From Psychroflexus planctonicus (GTDB taxonomy: Bacteria > Bacteroidota > Bacteroidia > Flavobacteriales > Flavobacteriaceae), in the NCBI RefSeq assembly GCF_014640195.1, contig NZ_BMGM01000010.1, forward strand, positions 1 through 64,000: a stretch of DNA of 64,000 bases, in the 5' to 3' direction. Shown here piece after piece: positions 54,401-62,470 of this stretch. Numbering within the stretch: the first letter of the stretch is position 1; each line of letters starts with the position of its first letter. Position numbers and translations under genes: made by a program. Below the pieces are notes generated by a model. The model made no database searches. It was not told the DNA's origin and saw only the letters and a list, made by a program, of their open reading frames with translations.

Positions 54401-56920
54401 TGCTTGTAATAAGGTACCTGCATTTAATTCTACACATAAATTTTCTTGATTAACTACCGCTATTTCTGCTGTATCACAAGAAGTATTGTCTGGCGGACAA
54501 GCGGTTTGTGTTAGGTTTCCACTATCTATTATACAATTTGCATCGTCTACATTTTCAACTGAAATTTCTACATTTGTTCCATTTGGATATGGGCCAAATT
54601 GCTCTATTCCTACTGCATCTACGCCCAAAACTTCGTTGCCTTGGTTATCTGTTATATCTAAAGTTGTGGCTGAACCTAAATCCAGCACGTCTACGTCTAT
54701 GAAAAATTGATCATTTCCACTCGCGCAATCGTCAATAATTTCAAAAGAAACATCCTGATTTACACAAGTAGCACAAGTAACTGTGTATACAAATTCATCC
54801 TGACTTCCTGACTCACAAGAAACCGAACCATCTGAAGTAATTTGAAAAGAGATTGAATCTCCCGAAGATTGAAAAGACAAACCTTCAAGATTACCATCAC
54901 CATCAAAAAGAATCGTTCCATCAGAATCGAAAACTATTAAATCATCAAAGCCACCTTCTACAGTTCCTTCATCAAATACAAGGTTTAAAGGCGCACCGTC
55001 TTCACTAATATATTCCAATGTGGTATCTTCATTTTCGCCATAACAAAAAGTTTCATTTAAAGGAGCATCACAAGCCACTTCCGTTAGCGTACAAAACTCT
55101 TGTGTAAACACGCTAGAGTTAACTGAACAATTAGCATCGTCTAAACTTTGCACAGTAACAGTTACGTTACTTCCGTTAGGATATGGTCCTACTTGCACAA
55201 TTCCGGTTTCGGTTACGGTTTCTGTTGAAACACCTTCCGAGTCGGTTATTTCTAATGAAGTTGCAGAGCCTAAATCGGTTACATCTACATCTATAAAAAA
55301 CTGTGGTGCATTTAAACAGTCATTTACTTGTTCAAATTCTACACTTGGATTTTCACAAGTTGCACAAGTTACTGTATAATCTAGCTCTGGTTGCTGACCT
55401 GTCTCGCAAGAGTTAAAGCCACTTGATGTTATTTGAAAAGAAATACTGTCTCCAGTAGACTGAAAAGTTAAGCCTGTCATATCGCCGTCACCATCAAAAA
55501 GTACGGTAGTACCGTCTGAATCAAAAACTATAATATTATCAAAACCATCAATATTACCTGCATTAAAAGTCAAGTTTAATAAAGAACCATCTTCACTAAC
55601 AAATTCTATCTCAGTATCATCATTATTAGGATAACAATATGAATCTTGAAATGGACTACTACATACTACTTCATTTAGCGTACAAAATTCTTGAGAAAAT
55701 TCATTAGATGCAACTGAACAATTGGCATCATCTAAACTTTGTACATCTATTGTAACGTTGGTGCCATTTGGATAAGGACCTACTTGTACTACTCCAGTTG
55801 CAGTCACCGTTTCTGTAGAAATTCCTTCTGAATCGGTTATTTCTAAAGATGAAGCTGAACCTAAATCGGTTATATCTACATCAACAAAAAATTGTGGCGC
55901 ATTTAAACAATCGTTTACTTGGGTAAATTCTACTGTAGGATTTGTACAAGTTGCACAATTTACAGTATATTCTATCTCGGGACGCGATCCTGATTCACAA
56001 GAAACTGAACCATCTGATATAATCTGAAAAGAAATACTATCACCAGTAGATTGAAAAGTTAAACCAGCAATTACGCCGTCACCTGTAAATAAAACTGATC
56101 CATCTGAATCGAACACGTTAATAACATCCCATCCTGCTTCAACATCGCCAGCATCAAAAGTTATATTTAAAGGAGAACCATCTTCACTTATAAATTCTAA
56201 GGTAGTGTCATCGTTATTCGTATAACAATAACTTCCTTCAAAAGGTTGAGTGCATTCTATTTCTGTAAGCGTACAAAATTCTTGAGAAAACACGTTTGAC
56301 GAAACCGAACAGTTTGCATCATCTAGACTTTGCACATCTACCGAAACATTAGTGCCATTGGGATAAGGACCTACTTGAACTACACCAGTTGCAGTCACCG
56401 TTTGTGTAGAAATTCCTTCTGAATCAGTTATTTCTATAGATGAAGCCGAACCTAAATCGGTTACATCTACATCAATAAAAAACTGCGGTGCGTTTAAACA
56501 ATCGTTTACTTGCGTGAATTCTACGCTTGGATTTGTACAAGTTGCACAAACCACATCGTATTCTATTTCACCAAATGAACCTGAATCACAAGAAACCGAA
56601 CCATCTGTATCCATTTCAAAAGAAATACTATCTCCACTAGATTGAAAAGTGAGTCCAGTTAAATCTCCATCACCTGTAAACAAGACTGTACCATCAGAAT
56701 CCAAAACAGTAATTATATCCCAACCAACTTCTACAATTCCAGCACTAAATGTCAAATTTAACTGAGAACCGTCATCACTCACAAATTCAAGAAGACTTGT
56801 ATCATTATTTCCATAACAAAAAGAATCGGATAATGGAGATTGACAATCTACCGTAGTAGTTTGAGCGGTAATACTTAATGTAAACAAGAATATAAAACTG
56901 AAGAGTATTTTTTTAATCAT
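51497..56920 (-). CDS. Large T9SS type B cargo protein with four 197-residue tandem repeats
   Basis: A 1807-residue exported protein with signal peptide ~1-20 (LFSFIFLFTLSITAQ). Four CUB-like repeats begin at Cys26, Cys223, Cys420 and Cys617, exactly 197 residues apart, the last ending near 808; each has paired cysteines and an acidic DSDG turn. A domain at ~810-1130 (DVWFEFEATAEVHTT, GETYYVRIYNFG) and two further ~165-residue Ig-like tandem units follow (each with a LCEGET segment). The C-terminus is a type B sorting domain (MSPDGVNHTLDLRF... GWIYINREQ). It is the first gene of the T9SS operon, likely a large surface adhesin; ligand unknown. Confidence 0.92.
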   Translation of the reverse strand: MIKKILFSFIFLFTLSITAQTTTVDCQSPLSDSFCYGNNDTSLLEFVSDDGSQLNLTFSAGIVEVGWDIITVLDSDGTVLFTGDGDLTGLTFQSSGDSISFEMDTDGSVSCDSGSFGEIEYDVVCATCTNPSVEFTQVNDCLNAPQFFIDVDVTDLGSASSIEITDSEGISTQTVTATGVVQVGPYPNGTNVSVDVQSLDDANCSVSSNVFSQEFCTLTEIECTQPFEGSYCYTNNDDTTLEFISEDGSPLNITFDAGDVEAGWDVINVFDSDGSVLFTGDGVIAGLTFQSTGDSISFQIISDGSVSCESGSRPEIEYTVNCATCTNPTVEFTQVNDCLNAPQFFVDVDITDLGSASSLEITDSEGISTETVTATGVVQVGPYPNGTNVTIDVQSLDDANCSVASNEFSQEFCTLNEVVCSSPFQDSYCYPNNDDTEIEFVSEDGSLLNLTFNAGNIDGFDNIIVFDSDGTTVLFDGDGDMTGLTFQSTGDSISFQITSSGFNSCETGQQPELDYTVTCATCENPSVEFEQVNDCLNAPQFFIDVDVTDLGSATSLEITDSEGVSTETVTETGIVQVGPYPNGSNVTVTVQSLDDANCSVNSSVFTQEFCTLTEVACDAPLNETFCYGENEDTTLEYISEDGAPLNLVFDEGTVEGGFDDLIVFDSDGTILFDGDGNLEGLSFQSSGDSISFQITSDGSVSCESGSQDEFVYTVTCATCVNQDVSFEIIDDCASGNDQFFIDVDVLDLGSATTLDITDNQGNEVLGVDAVGIEQFGPYPNGTNVEISVENVDDANCIIDSGNLTQTACPPDNTSCDTAEIAVVNQENLCVELNAGTLLQANATNVPSSCHPNITQDVWFEFEATAEVHTTTVIPENGSAFSPPFGSAIYADDCGNLTELYCSTEFDNFGNSNAIVAEGLTPGETYYVRIYNFGSAAAQDGNFDLCITTPQFFEDNDLCSDIEPFCAPVDDEGNPTPLVFPNGYFYLNENVAEDGPDYGCLGSEPNPAWFYLTVEESGDLEFELTQATAFDENGQVIGDLLDVDFIAYGPFSDVEDNCDQLNSANEVDCSYSPTSEEIMTIPNAIEGEVYVVLITNFNQSPGYISLNQTNINQPGGGSTNCDDVFGVVNGCASDGVTISSEVEDGTAYQWFILEDPEADPTDTSNYIPVEDGEEQDYLAVESGNYFVISQAQDNSFAEEFFTVRLSETPELDMDLEHNLCEGETLTLDATPINSDDYSSISYQWLDEDGPIDGATSPEFTFSDTGLHTLEITTEELLGSTNFECVNVFEININSSDYAIDLGGDQTFCENDDPQTITANLTGNVGEDADITYLWSTGEETESIEVSETGIYSVEVSVDGCVETAEVGYAFNAFPELDFNLNQNLCEGETFTLDATPINSDEYLSVNYQWSDQDGPVNGATNAEFTINNTGLYTVEITTEGSIGSTTYTCENTFEVNVSGAEYQIDLGGDLTFCDEEASQSLTADLVGNVEDDAVITYTWSTGENTETIQVSESGTYIVEVSVDGCVETAEVEYTFNQSPEIDLPTSVETCDLSSIVFDATPANVDATQTTFEWRLDGVLLQDEFMELVSADDYGFGTYELTAYSDSENCAFVQEIEVAPRFVSASLATDSFDDLFCVGEEVVIAADVSGAEGDDITYTWFVNGVEQPNQNQSEYVYEVGSDSTNPNQDVIALSVNVGGDCVANTAEVDLDRYELDNCIIPEGMSPDGVNHTLDLRFLADRSGIKSLEIYNRFGKSVFKQANYTDEFIGQNENGTSLVTGTYFYVIKFNQEDPVYGREHKGWIYINREQ
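52796..53300 (-). repeat. Second in-gene tandem repeat (~166 residues)
   Basis: Within the 1807-residue cargo gene, two successive units start with PELDMDLEHNLCEGE and PELDFNLNQNLCEGE and are about 500 bp apart. The span given is approximate and covers the first unit; the second runs to about 52300. Confidence 0.65.
54497..56845 (-). repeat. Four tandem 591-bp coding repeats
   Basis: Units 56255-56845, 55664-56254, 55073-55663 and 54497-55072 encode the four 197-residue repeats (the last is five residues shorter). They keep the reading frame and have diverged mostly at synonymous or conservative sites. The fourth is the most different. Confidence 0.85.
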
Positions 56921-57066
56921 CTAAATGGGTTTTATTTGGGGGTCAATATAACAATTTGTTGGCTATAACTTAACGATTCTCTAAGAAAATATATTCAATT
57001 CTAGCTAATCTCCCTAAAAATGAATAATATAAATTAACTTAAGTACAGCGTTTATAAGAACTTCTG

Positions 57067-57074
57067 TACTTTTG
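57067..57074 (+). promoter_or_regulatory. -7 box of hflX
   Basis: TACTTTTG, 18 nt before the ATG at 57093. An in-frame TTG at 57072 lies within the box and cannot be the start. No TTG is seen at -33. Confidence 0.5.
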
Positions 57075-57092
57075 CAAGAGATTTTCAAATAT

Positions 57093-58325
57093 ATGATAGA
57101 GAAAGAAAAAATTGAATACGAAAAAGTAGTTTTAATAGGAATCATTAATCAAGCTCAAGATGAAGAAAAATCTAAGGAATACTTAGATGAATTAGAGTTT
57201 CTATCCTACACAGCAGGCGGTGAAGTAATAAAACGTTTTCAACAAAAACTAGATAAACCACACCCTAAAACCTTTATTGGAACTGGAAAATTAAATGATG
57301 TGAGAGATTTTGTTGATGCAAATGATGTAGGTACCGCTGTTTTTGATGATGAACTTTCTCCCGCACAACAGAAAAATATTGAAAAAATACTGAAGTGTAA
57401 GGTAGTAGACCGAACTTACCTAATACTAGATATTTTTGCACAGCGCGCACAAACAAGCTATGCAAGAACTCAGGTTGAATTGGCTCAATACGAATACTTA
57501 TTGCCTCGCTTAACTGGATTATGGACTCACTTAGAGCGCCAACGTGGTGGTATTGGAATGCGCGGTCCTGGTGAAACCGAAATTGAAACCGACCGTAGAA
57601 TTGTAAGAGACAAAATTTCTTTATTGAAAAAGAAGTTGGAAACTATCGACAAGCAAATGGAAGTACAACGTGGCAATCGCGGTAGCTTAGTTCGAGTGGC
57701 TTTGGTGGGTTACACCAATGTTGGTAAATCTACATTAATGAATGTAATTAGCAAAAGTGAAGTATTTGCAGAAAATAAACTTTTTGCTACATTAGATACC
57801 ACGGTTCGGAAAGTAGTGATTAGAAATCTTCCATTTTTGTTAACAGACACGGTAGGCTTCATTAGAAAGTTACCAACACAATTAGTAGAATCCTTTAAAT
57901 CTACTTTAGATGAAGTCCGCGAAGCAGATTTATTGCTTCATGTAGTAGATATTTCACATAAAAGCTTCGAAGATCACATTGCTTCAGTTGAAGGAATTTT
58001 GCAAGAAATTAAATGCGAAGACAAACCTTCTATTATGGTATTCAATAAAATTGATGCTTACGAAGCTGAACCTTTCGATAAAGACGATTTGATTACAGAA
58101 AGAACAACTGATCACTATTCTTTAGATGAGTGGAAAAAAACCTGGATGAATAAATTGAATGAAAATGTTTTATTTATCTCTGCTATAGAAAAAGAAAATA
58201 TAGAGAATTTCAGAAAAAAAGTATACGAAAAGGTTAGGGAAATCCATATTACTCGTTTTCCTTATAACAACTTCCTGTATCCTGAATACGAAAAATTTTT
58301 ACCAGAAGATGAAACGGAAGACTAA
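57093..58325 (+). CDS. hflX: GTPase HflX
   Basis: Ribosome-associated GTPase that splits stalled or heat-damaged 70S ribosomes. The 410 residues start at ATG 57093, because the frame's upstream TTG sits inside the -7 box. The N-terminal domain is followed by the subtype signature GGIGMRGPGETEIETDRR (~150-168), a coiled linker, then the G domain with G1 GYTNVGKST, G3 DTVGFIRKLP and G4 NKID. It ends in an acidic tail (EDETED). Single gene. Confidence 0.95.
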   Translation: MIEKEKIEYEKVVLIGIINQAQDEEKSKEYLDELEFLSYTAGGEVIKRFQQKLDKPHPKTFIGTGKLNDVRDFVDANDVGTAVFDDELSPAQQKNIEKILKCKVVDRTYLILDIFAQRAQTSYARTQVELAQYEYLLPRLTGLWTHLERQRGGIGMRGPGETEIETDRRIVRDKISLLKKKLETIDKQMEVQRGNRGSLVRVALVGYTNVGKSTLMNVISKSEVFAENKLFATLDTTVRKVVIRNLPFLLTDTVGFIRKLPTQLVESFKSTLDEVREADLLLHVVDISHKSFEDHIASVEGILQEIKCEDKPSIMVFNKIDAYEAEPFDKDDLITERTTDHYSLDEWKKTWMNKLNENVLFISAIEKENIENFRKKVYEKVREIHITRFPYNNFLYPEYEKFLPEDETED

Positions 58326-58443
58326 GCATTTTTAAAATCATACTTGTCAGGTTGATGAGCTTTAAACATGAATTTTATTTACTTGATGGTAATATTTAAA
58401 AAATAGATCTATTTCCTATCATTGGAATAGTTTGCTAAAATTT

Positions 58444-58473
58444 CCTCCCTTGAGGGAGGATAAAGGTGGGTGT
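58444..58473. repeat. Hairpin repeat related to 17110-17194
   Basis: CCTCCC-TTGA-GGGAGG (58444-58459), then ATAAAGGTGGGTGT. The first copy has CTTCCA-TTGA-TGGAAG followed by GTTAGAGATGGGTGT. The loop and the GGGTGT end are kept, while the stems co-vary. Confidence 0.6.
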
Positions 58474-58550
58474 TCTTTCTCATATATAGATGATTGCTGA
58501 ATTTTATAATCTAGCTTATTCATTCTGGTTTTACTCAGGTTGTGTTACAA

Positions 58551-58570
58551 GTTCTCGACTTCACTCGAAC
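58551..58570. repeat. Short hairpin repeat
   Basis: GTTCTCGACTTCACTCGAAC can fold with one bulged base. Similar short elements are, as I recall, scattered in flavobacterial intergenic DNA. Confidence 0.35.
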
Positions 58571-58635
58571 TTTATACATCTCAAATTCCTTGATGTTTAA
58601 ACACATTAATTACTTACTTAAAGTTGACTCAATCA

Positions 58636-58702
58636 CTATGGACTTAAAGCCCATAGGTTTGATTGCAGACTGAAAGTCTGTTTAGCCACGAATACACTAA
58701 TG
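58636..58702. repeat. Pair of small hairpins followed by a widespread intergenic motif
   Basis: CTATGG...CCATAG (58636-58656) and CAGACT-GAA-AGTCTG (58666-58680), then TTTAGCCACGAATACACTAA (58681-58700). No reading frame of note is present. The surrounding 58326-58817 is gene-free. Confidence 0.45.
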
Positions 58703-58771
58703 ATTTTAAAGTACAAACCGTATTTATTGGTGTAATCGTGACATTTAATAAGTTTTTAGAAGCCAAAGCGG

Positions 58772-58787
58772 ATGCACTAAAGTGCAT
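58772..58787. repeat. Small palindrome ATGCACT-AA-AGTGCAT
   Basis: A 16-bp perfect inverted repeat 30 nt downstream of the HTTM stop codon (58818, minus strand). It might weakly terminate that transcript, but no T-run follows. Confidence 0.4.
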
Positions 58788-58817
58788 AGTTTTAACTAAA
58801 TTTGAGACCAATAAATT

Positions 58818-60137
58818 TTAAAATTTTTCTGGTTTAGGTAACACCCAAGGATTTGGTGTAAAGTAATGAAATTTTGCAGTGGCTAAATCAACATCAGAAT
58901 CTATCAATTGGTAATATGGCCTTTGGTTTACGCTTATTTTTGTATTCGCATACACTTCTACATCTATTCCTTGGTCTGCAAAATCTTCATGAATGCGCTG
59001 TGCCAATTGCCAAATGCAATCCGGTTTAGACATCACTTTGTGCTGGCGCTTGGTTAAATAATCTTCAGTTTTTACACGAATCTGCTCACCCGTTTTTTTG
59101 TCAATTACTTTATATTTTGTAATTCCGTGCTTAGAGCGTAACATCATTCGCCAACTTAAACGGTGTCCTTCTTCCGTCCACAACACATCGTTTGGAATAA
59201 ATCGATGTCTCAAGGGAAGTCCGATTTGAATAACAAACCAAACTATTAAAAACACTTGTACAACTTGAATTTTAGAAACGAATGGCAATTTTACTTCGTT
59301 TTTGGTATACAAAGGTTTCTGACTCAAGAAATTTTGATTAATGGTTTCTGCTGAAAAGAAAAACAAAGTAAAAGCTAAAGACATATAAGGAAAAATCCCA
59401 ATTTGAAAAACCAAACTATTGAATAGGTGAAAGAAAATACTAAATATGAATATAAACATTCGTGTTCGTTTCCACAGTAACAAAGGAATAACTAATAAAT
59501 CGAATAAAATTCCAACATAAATGATAGATTGATGAGCAAAAGAAGTTTGCAATAAATCTCCAACCCAAATTAAATTGCGTTTTCCAGACATTAGTAATTC
59601 TGGAAAAGTTCCATCTAACCAATCTGGATAAAATTTTGCCACCGAAGCAAAAGTGTACACCACCCACAATTGCCCAATAATAAAAATACGTATCCAATTG
59701 GGCATACTTAAACTCTTAATATTGGGATTGCGTTTTGCATCAGCTGAAAAGTATTTGTGTGCAGGAGCCAAACACATAAACACCAAGATTAAAATCAATA
59801 AATAATAATGATTATTGTATGCTGATTTTTGCATAAAATAAGCCGCCATCCAAAAAATTGTATAGCCAATTATTCCTACACGGTAGCGAAAACCCGTCAT
59901 GACCATTACGCCAAAACAGCCCATAATTAAAAAATGGGCGTACATATATGGACCTTGCAAAAGCTGCAAGAAATCAAGACCTAAAAAGTTAAAAGTAAAC
60001 TTTGGATCCACTAAAACTTCTTTCACCCAGCCCGTTGCTATTGCGCCCCAAGCTTCTAAGGTAATAAGCAGTCCAAATATTAATCTAAACACAATTAAGG
60101 AAGAATTGTCTATGCGTTTAAACAACCAATTTTTCAT
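58818..60137 (-). CDS. HTTM domain membrane protein (gamma-carboxylase-like)
   Basis: A 439-residue membrane protein with about six to eight membrane segments in the first ~320 residues and a soluble C-terminal part. It belongs to the HTTM group related to vitamin K-dependent gamma-glutamyl carboxylase. Landmarks are KSAYNNHYYLLILI (~105-118) and the lysine-bearing MSGKRNLIWVG. Whether it carboxylates glutamate is not known; bacteria generally lack vitamin K-dependent clotting substrates. Its ATG overlaps the ribF stop by 4 bp, so it is the last gene of the pth-ribF-HTTM operon. Confidence 0.88.
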   Translation of the reverse strand: MKNWLFKRIDNSSLIVFRLIFGLLITLEAWGAIATGWVKEVLVDPKFTFNFLGLDFLQLLQGPYMYAHFLIMGCFGVMVMTGFRYRVGIIGYTIFWMAAYFMQKSAYNNHYYLLILILVFMCLAPAHKYFSADAKRNPNIKSLSMPNWIRIFIIGQLWVVYTFASVAKFYPDWLDGTFPELLMSGKRNLIWVGDLLQTSFAHQSIIYVGILFDLLVIPLLLWKRTRMFIFIFSIFFHLFNSLVFQIGIFPYMSLAFTLFFFSAETINQNFLSQKPLYTKNEVKLPFVSKIQVVQVFLIVWFVIQIGLPLRHRFIPNDVLWTEEGHRLSWRMMLRSKHGITKYKVIDKKTGEQIRVKTEDYLTKRQHKVMSKPDCIWQLAQRIHEDFADQGIDVEVYANTKISVNQRPYYQLIDSDVDLATAKFHYFTPNPWVLPKPEKF

Positions 60138-61069
60138 TTTGTATTGCTTTTGAAATAGTCTCGGGTGTACAATTCATCTTTTTTCATCGCAACTTTTAAA
60201 TGTTCAACAGAATCAAAATTAACTTCTCCACGAATTCGCTGTAAAACCTCAATTTGAAGATGTTGTCCGTACAAATCTTTATCAAAATCTAGAAAGTGAA
60301 TTTCTATAGTTTGTTGCGTTCCACCAACGGTTGGATTGGTTCCAATATTCATCATTCCATTTTGATAAACACCATTTATATTAGACTGTACAATATAAAC
60401 TCCCTTTTTAGGAATAAGCTTATAATCTTCTTTAATAAGAATATTTGCTGTTGCATAACCAAAGCCTTTTCCCATTCCTTTTCCTCTAACCACTTCTCCA
60501 GTGAGCAAAAAGTTACTAGCTAAGTATCTATTGGCTTTTTCAACTTCACCATCTTCTAAAGCTGTTCTAATTTTTGTTGAACTGATGCCCACATCTTCAA
60601 TATCTTGTTTCGAAATTTCTTCCACTTCAAAATTAAATTGGTCGGCATATTTTTTTAAATCAGAAATATCTGCAGTTCGGTTTCTACCGAAGCGATGGTC
60701 GTAACCAATAATAATTTTTTTTGCATTTAACTTTTCAATTAAAAACTCTTCTACATATTGTTGTGCGGTTAATCTTGAAAATGCTCTAGTAAATGGATGG
60801 ATAATGAGATGCTCTAAGCCTGTGGAAGCCAAAATGTTTTTTCGTTCATCAATGGTATTAATCAAACGCAAATCTGCATTTTGTTGAAGCACCATCCTTG
60901 GATGCGGAAAAAAGGTAAGCAATGCAGATTGGTAATTGCTTTCCTTAGCGGAATTTACTAATCTTTCAATAATTTTTCGGTGACCAATGTGCACACCATC
61001 AAATGTTCCAATGGTAATAACTGTTGGAATTTTAGCATCAAAAGAAGAAGCTTTAGAATAGGTTTTCAC
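60134..61069 (-). CDS. ribF: Bifunctional riboflavin kinase/FAD synthetase
   Basis: Makes FMN, then FAD. The 311 residues are usual. The N-terminal nucleotidyltransferase has TIGTFDGVHIGHRKII (~18-33) and GYDHRFGRNRTADI; SSTKIRTALEDGEV joins it to the C-terminal kinase, which begins GEVVRGKGMGKGFGYATANI (threonine and asparagine in the flavin-phosphate site). It starts 4 nt after the pth stop and overlaps the HTTM gene. Confidence 0.97.
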   Translation of the reverse strand: MKTYSKASSFDAKIPTVITIGTFDGVHIGHRKIIERLVNSAKESNYQSALLTFFPHPRMVLQQNADLRLINTIDERKNILASTGLEHLIIHPFTRAFSRLTAQQYVEEFLIEKLNAKKIIIGYDHRFGRNRTADISDLKKYADQFNFEVEEISKQDIEDVGISSTKIRTALEDGEVEKANRYLASNFLLTGEVVRGKGMGKGFGYATANILIKEDYKLIPKKGVYIVQSNINGVYQNGMMNIGTNPTVGGTQQTIEIHFLDFDKDLYGQHLQIEVLQRIRGEVNFDSVEHLKVAMKKDELYTRDYFKSNTK

Positions 61070-61072
61070 AGT

Positions 61073-61693
61073 TTATTTTCCGTTAAATTGATTCATGGTT
61101 TCATTGATTCCTGCCACCCCAAATTCTTGAATTAATGCAGCAGATTTTTCTAAGCGTTCACGTAGTTTTGAGCGTTCGGTTTCATCCCATTCGCCAAGAA
61201 CATAATCTATTTGATTTCCTTTTGAAAAAGCATCGCTAATTCCAAATCTAAATCTTGGATACACCGTGGTATTAAGTTTATCTTGAATATCTTTCAAACC
61301 GTTATGCCCACCATCACTTCCTTTTTGCTTCAATCGTAAAGTACCAAAAGGCAAATTTAAATCGTCTGTTATAACCAATAAATTGTTGATACTTATTTTT
61401 TCTTTTTCTAACCAATAACGGACTGCTTTTCCGCTTAAATTCATAAAGGTTGTTGGTTTTAGCAAGGTAAAATTTTTTCCTTTAAAATTGAATTTAGCAA
61501 TATCGCCATAGCGTTGCGCTTCAAAAGTAAGGCTTTTCTCGGCTGCTAAAAAATCTACAATTTTAAAACCGATATTGTGGCGGGTTTCAGCATACTTTGC
61601 ACCTGGATTACCTAAACCAACCACTAATATTTTTTTCATGGAATGAGTTTTAGTTTTTGACTTTTTACTGAAAAGACGAGCCAAAAATTGCAT
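61073..61693 (-). CDS. pth: Peptidyl-tRNA hydrolase
   Basis: Releases tRNA from prematurely dropped peptidyl-tRNA. The catalytic set is visible: VGLGNPGAKYAETRHNIGF (His catalytic), LKPTTFMNLSGKAV and DDLNLPFGTLRLKQKGSDGG. Of 206 residues, the first 18 (MQFLARLFSKKSKTKTHS) are a basic extension, which occurs in other flavobacterial Pth proteins as far as I know; a start at the inner Met19 is possible. The ATG lies just past the rplY terminator (61711-61744). Confidence 0.94.
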   Translation of the reverse strand: MQFLARLFSKKSKTKTHSMKKILVVGLGNPGAKYAETRHNIGFKIVDFLAAEKSLTFEAQRYGDIAKFNFKGKNFTLLKPTTFMNLSGKAVRYWLEKEKISINNLLVITDDLNLPFGTLRLKQKGSDGGHNGLKDIQDKLNTTVYPRFRFGISDAFSKGNQIDYVLGEWDETERSKLRERLEKSAALIQEFGVAGINETMNQFNGK

Positions 61694-61710
61694 TGAAATA
61701 TTTTTTGATA

Positions 61711-61744
61711 AAAATAAAAAAGCATCCTTAAAAAAGGATGCTTT
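61711..61744 (-). terminator. Terminator between rplY and pth
   Basis: Minus-strand hairpin AAAGCATCCTT-TTTT-AAGGATGCTTT followed by a T-run. Either pth is read through it or it has its own promoter; none is obvious in the 17 nt between. Confidence 0.85.
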
Positions 61745-61765
61745 CTATAAATTATTTGAAGCGGT

Positions 61766-62398
61766 TTATTCTTCAGCATTTTCTTTTGGAGTTTCTTCTC
61801 CTCCTTCTGCTGCGTCTTCATCTTCATCGTCTGTTGCGTCAATAGCAGCCACATTTCTAGAAGTTTTAACTTGGCAAATTACAGTATTATCCGGGTGCAA
61901 AATGCTATAATCTTCGCTTTGCACAGCAGTAACATATAATTTGTTACCAATTTTAAGTGGAGTTACATCTGCTACAATATAGTCAGGCAAATTACTAGCC
62001 AAACCACGAACAGTCATTCTACGTAAGTTGAAACGTAAAACACCACCATTTTTAACCCCTTTAGGAACTCCTTCAGCGTGAACTGGGATTTCCATAGTAA
62101 TGTCTTGATCATCTTCAAATTGATAAAAATCCATGTGAAGAATTTCATCGGATACTGGGTGAAATTGAATGTCTTGGAGTACTGCATTCATTTTAGTACC
62201 ATCATTCAGCTCCAATCTAACCGTGTGTACATCTGGTGTATATACCAAATCTTTGAAAGCAACTTCTGGCGCGTTAAAATGAACAACGCTTTTCCCTCCG
62301 TAAACTACGCAAGGAACCTCTCCAGCATTACGTAAGGCTTTTGTTGCTTTTTTGCCTACGCTTTCTCTTTTAGATCCTTTAATCGTAAGTGACTTCAT
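61766..62398 (-). CDS. rplY: 50S ribosomal protein L25/general stress protein Ctc
   Basis: Binds 5S rRNA. The 210 residues are the long, two-domain Ctc type: N-terminal L25 domain ~1-90, then the TL5/Ctc C-terminal domain ([21 protein letters not shown]) and an acidic, Ala/Glu-rich tail. It is transcribed from 62445-62452 and ends at a strong terminator, upstream of pth-ribF-HTTM. Confidence 0.95.
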   Translation of the reverse strand: MKSLTIKGSKRESVGKKATKALRNAGEVPCVVYGGKSVVHFNAPEVAFKDLVYTPDVHTVRLELNDGTKMNAVLQDIQFHPVSDEILHMDFYQFEDDQDITMEIPVHAEGVPKGVKNGGVLRFNLRRMTVRGLASNLPDYIVADVTPLKIGNKLYVTAVQSEDYSILHPDNTVICQVKTSRNVAAIDATDDEDEDAAEGGEETPKENAEE

Positions 62399-62444
62399 TT
62401 TGTAATTTTAAATATTATTGTTTAAATCTCTCATTTTGAGTTTG

Positions 62445-62452
62445 CAAAATTA
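62445..62452 (-). promoter_or_regulatory. -7 box of rplY
   Basis: The minus strand reads TAATTTTG (TAnnTTTG), 46 nt before the ATG. Confidence 0.5.
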
Positions 62453-62470
62453 AGCATATTATATAAAATA

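Noticed and set aside
54497-56845. Regular 591-bp repeats as a CRISPR-like or satellite array
   Set aside because: The units are fully coding, in frame and encode folded CUB-like domains; there are no spacers and no cas genes.
57072-57092. TTG at 57072 as the hflX start
   Set aside because: It lies inside the -7 promoter box, so it cannot be on the mRNA from that promoter; ATG 57093 also gives the usual N-terminus.
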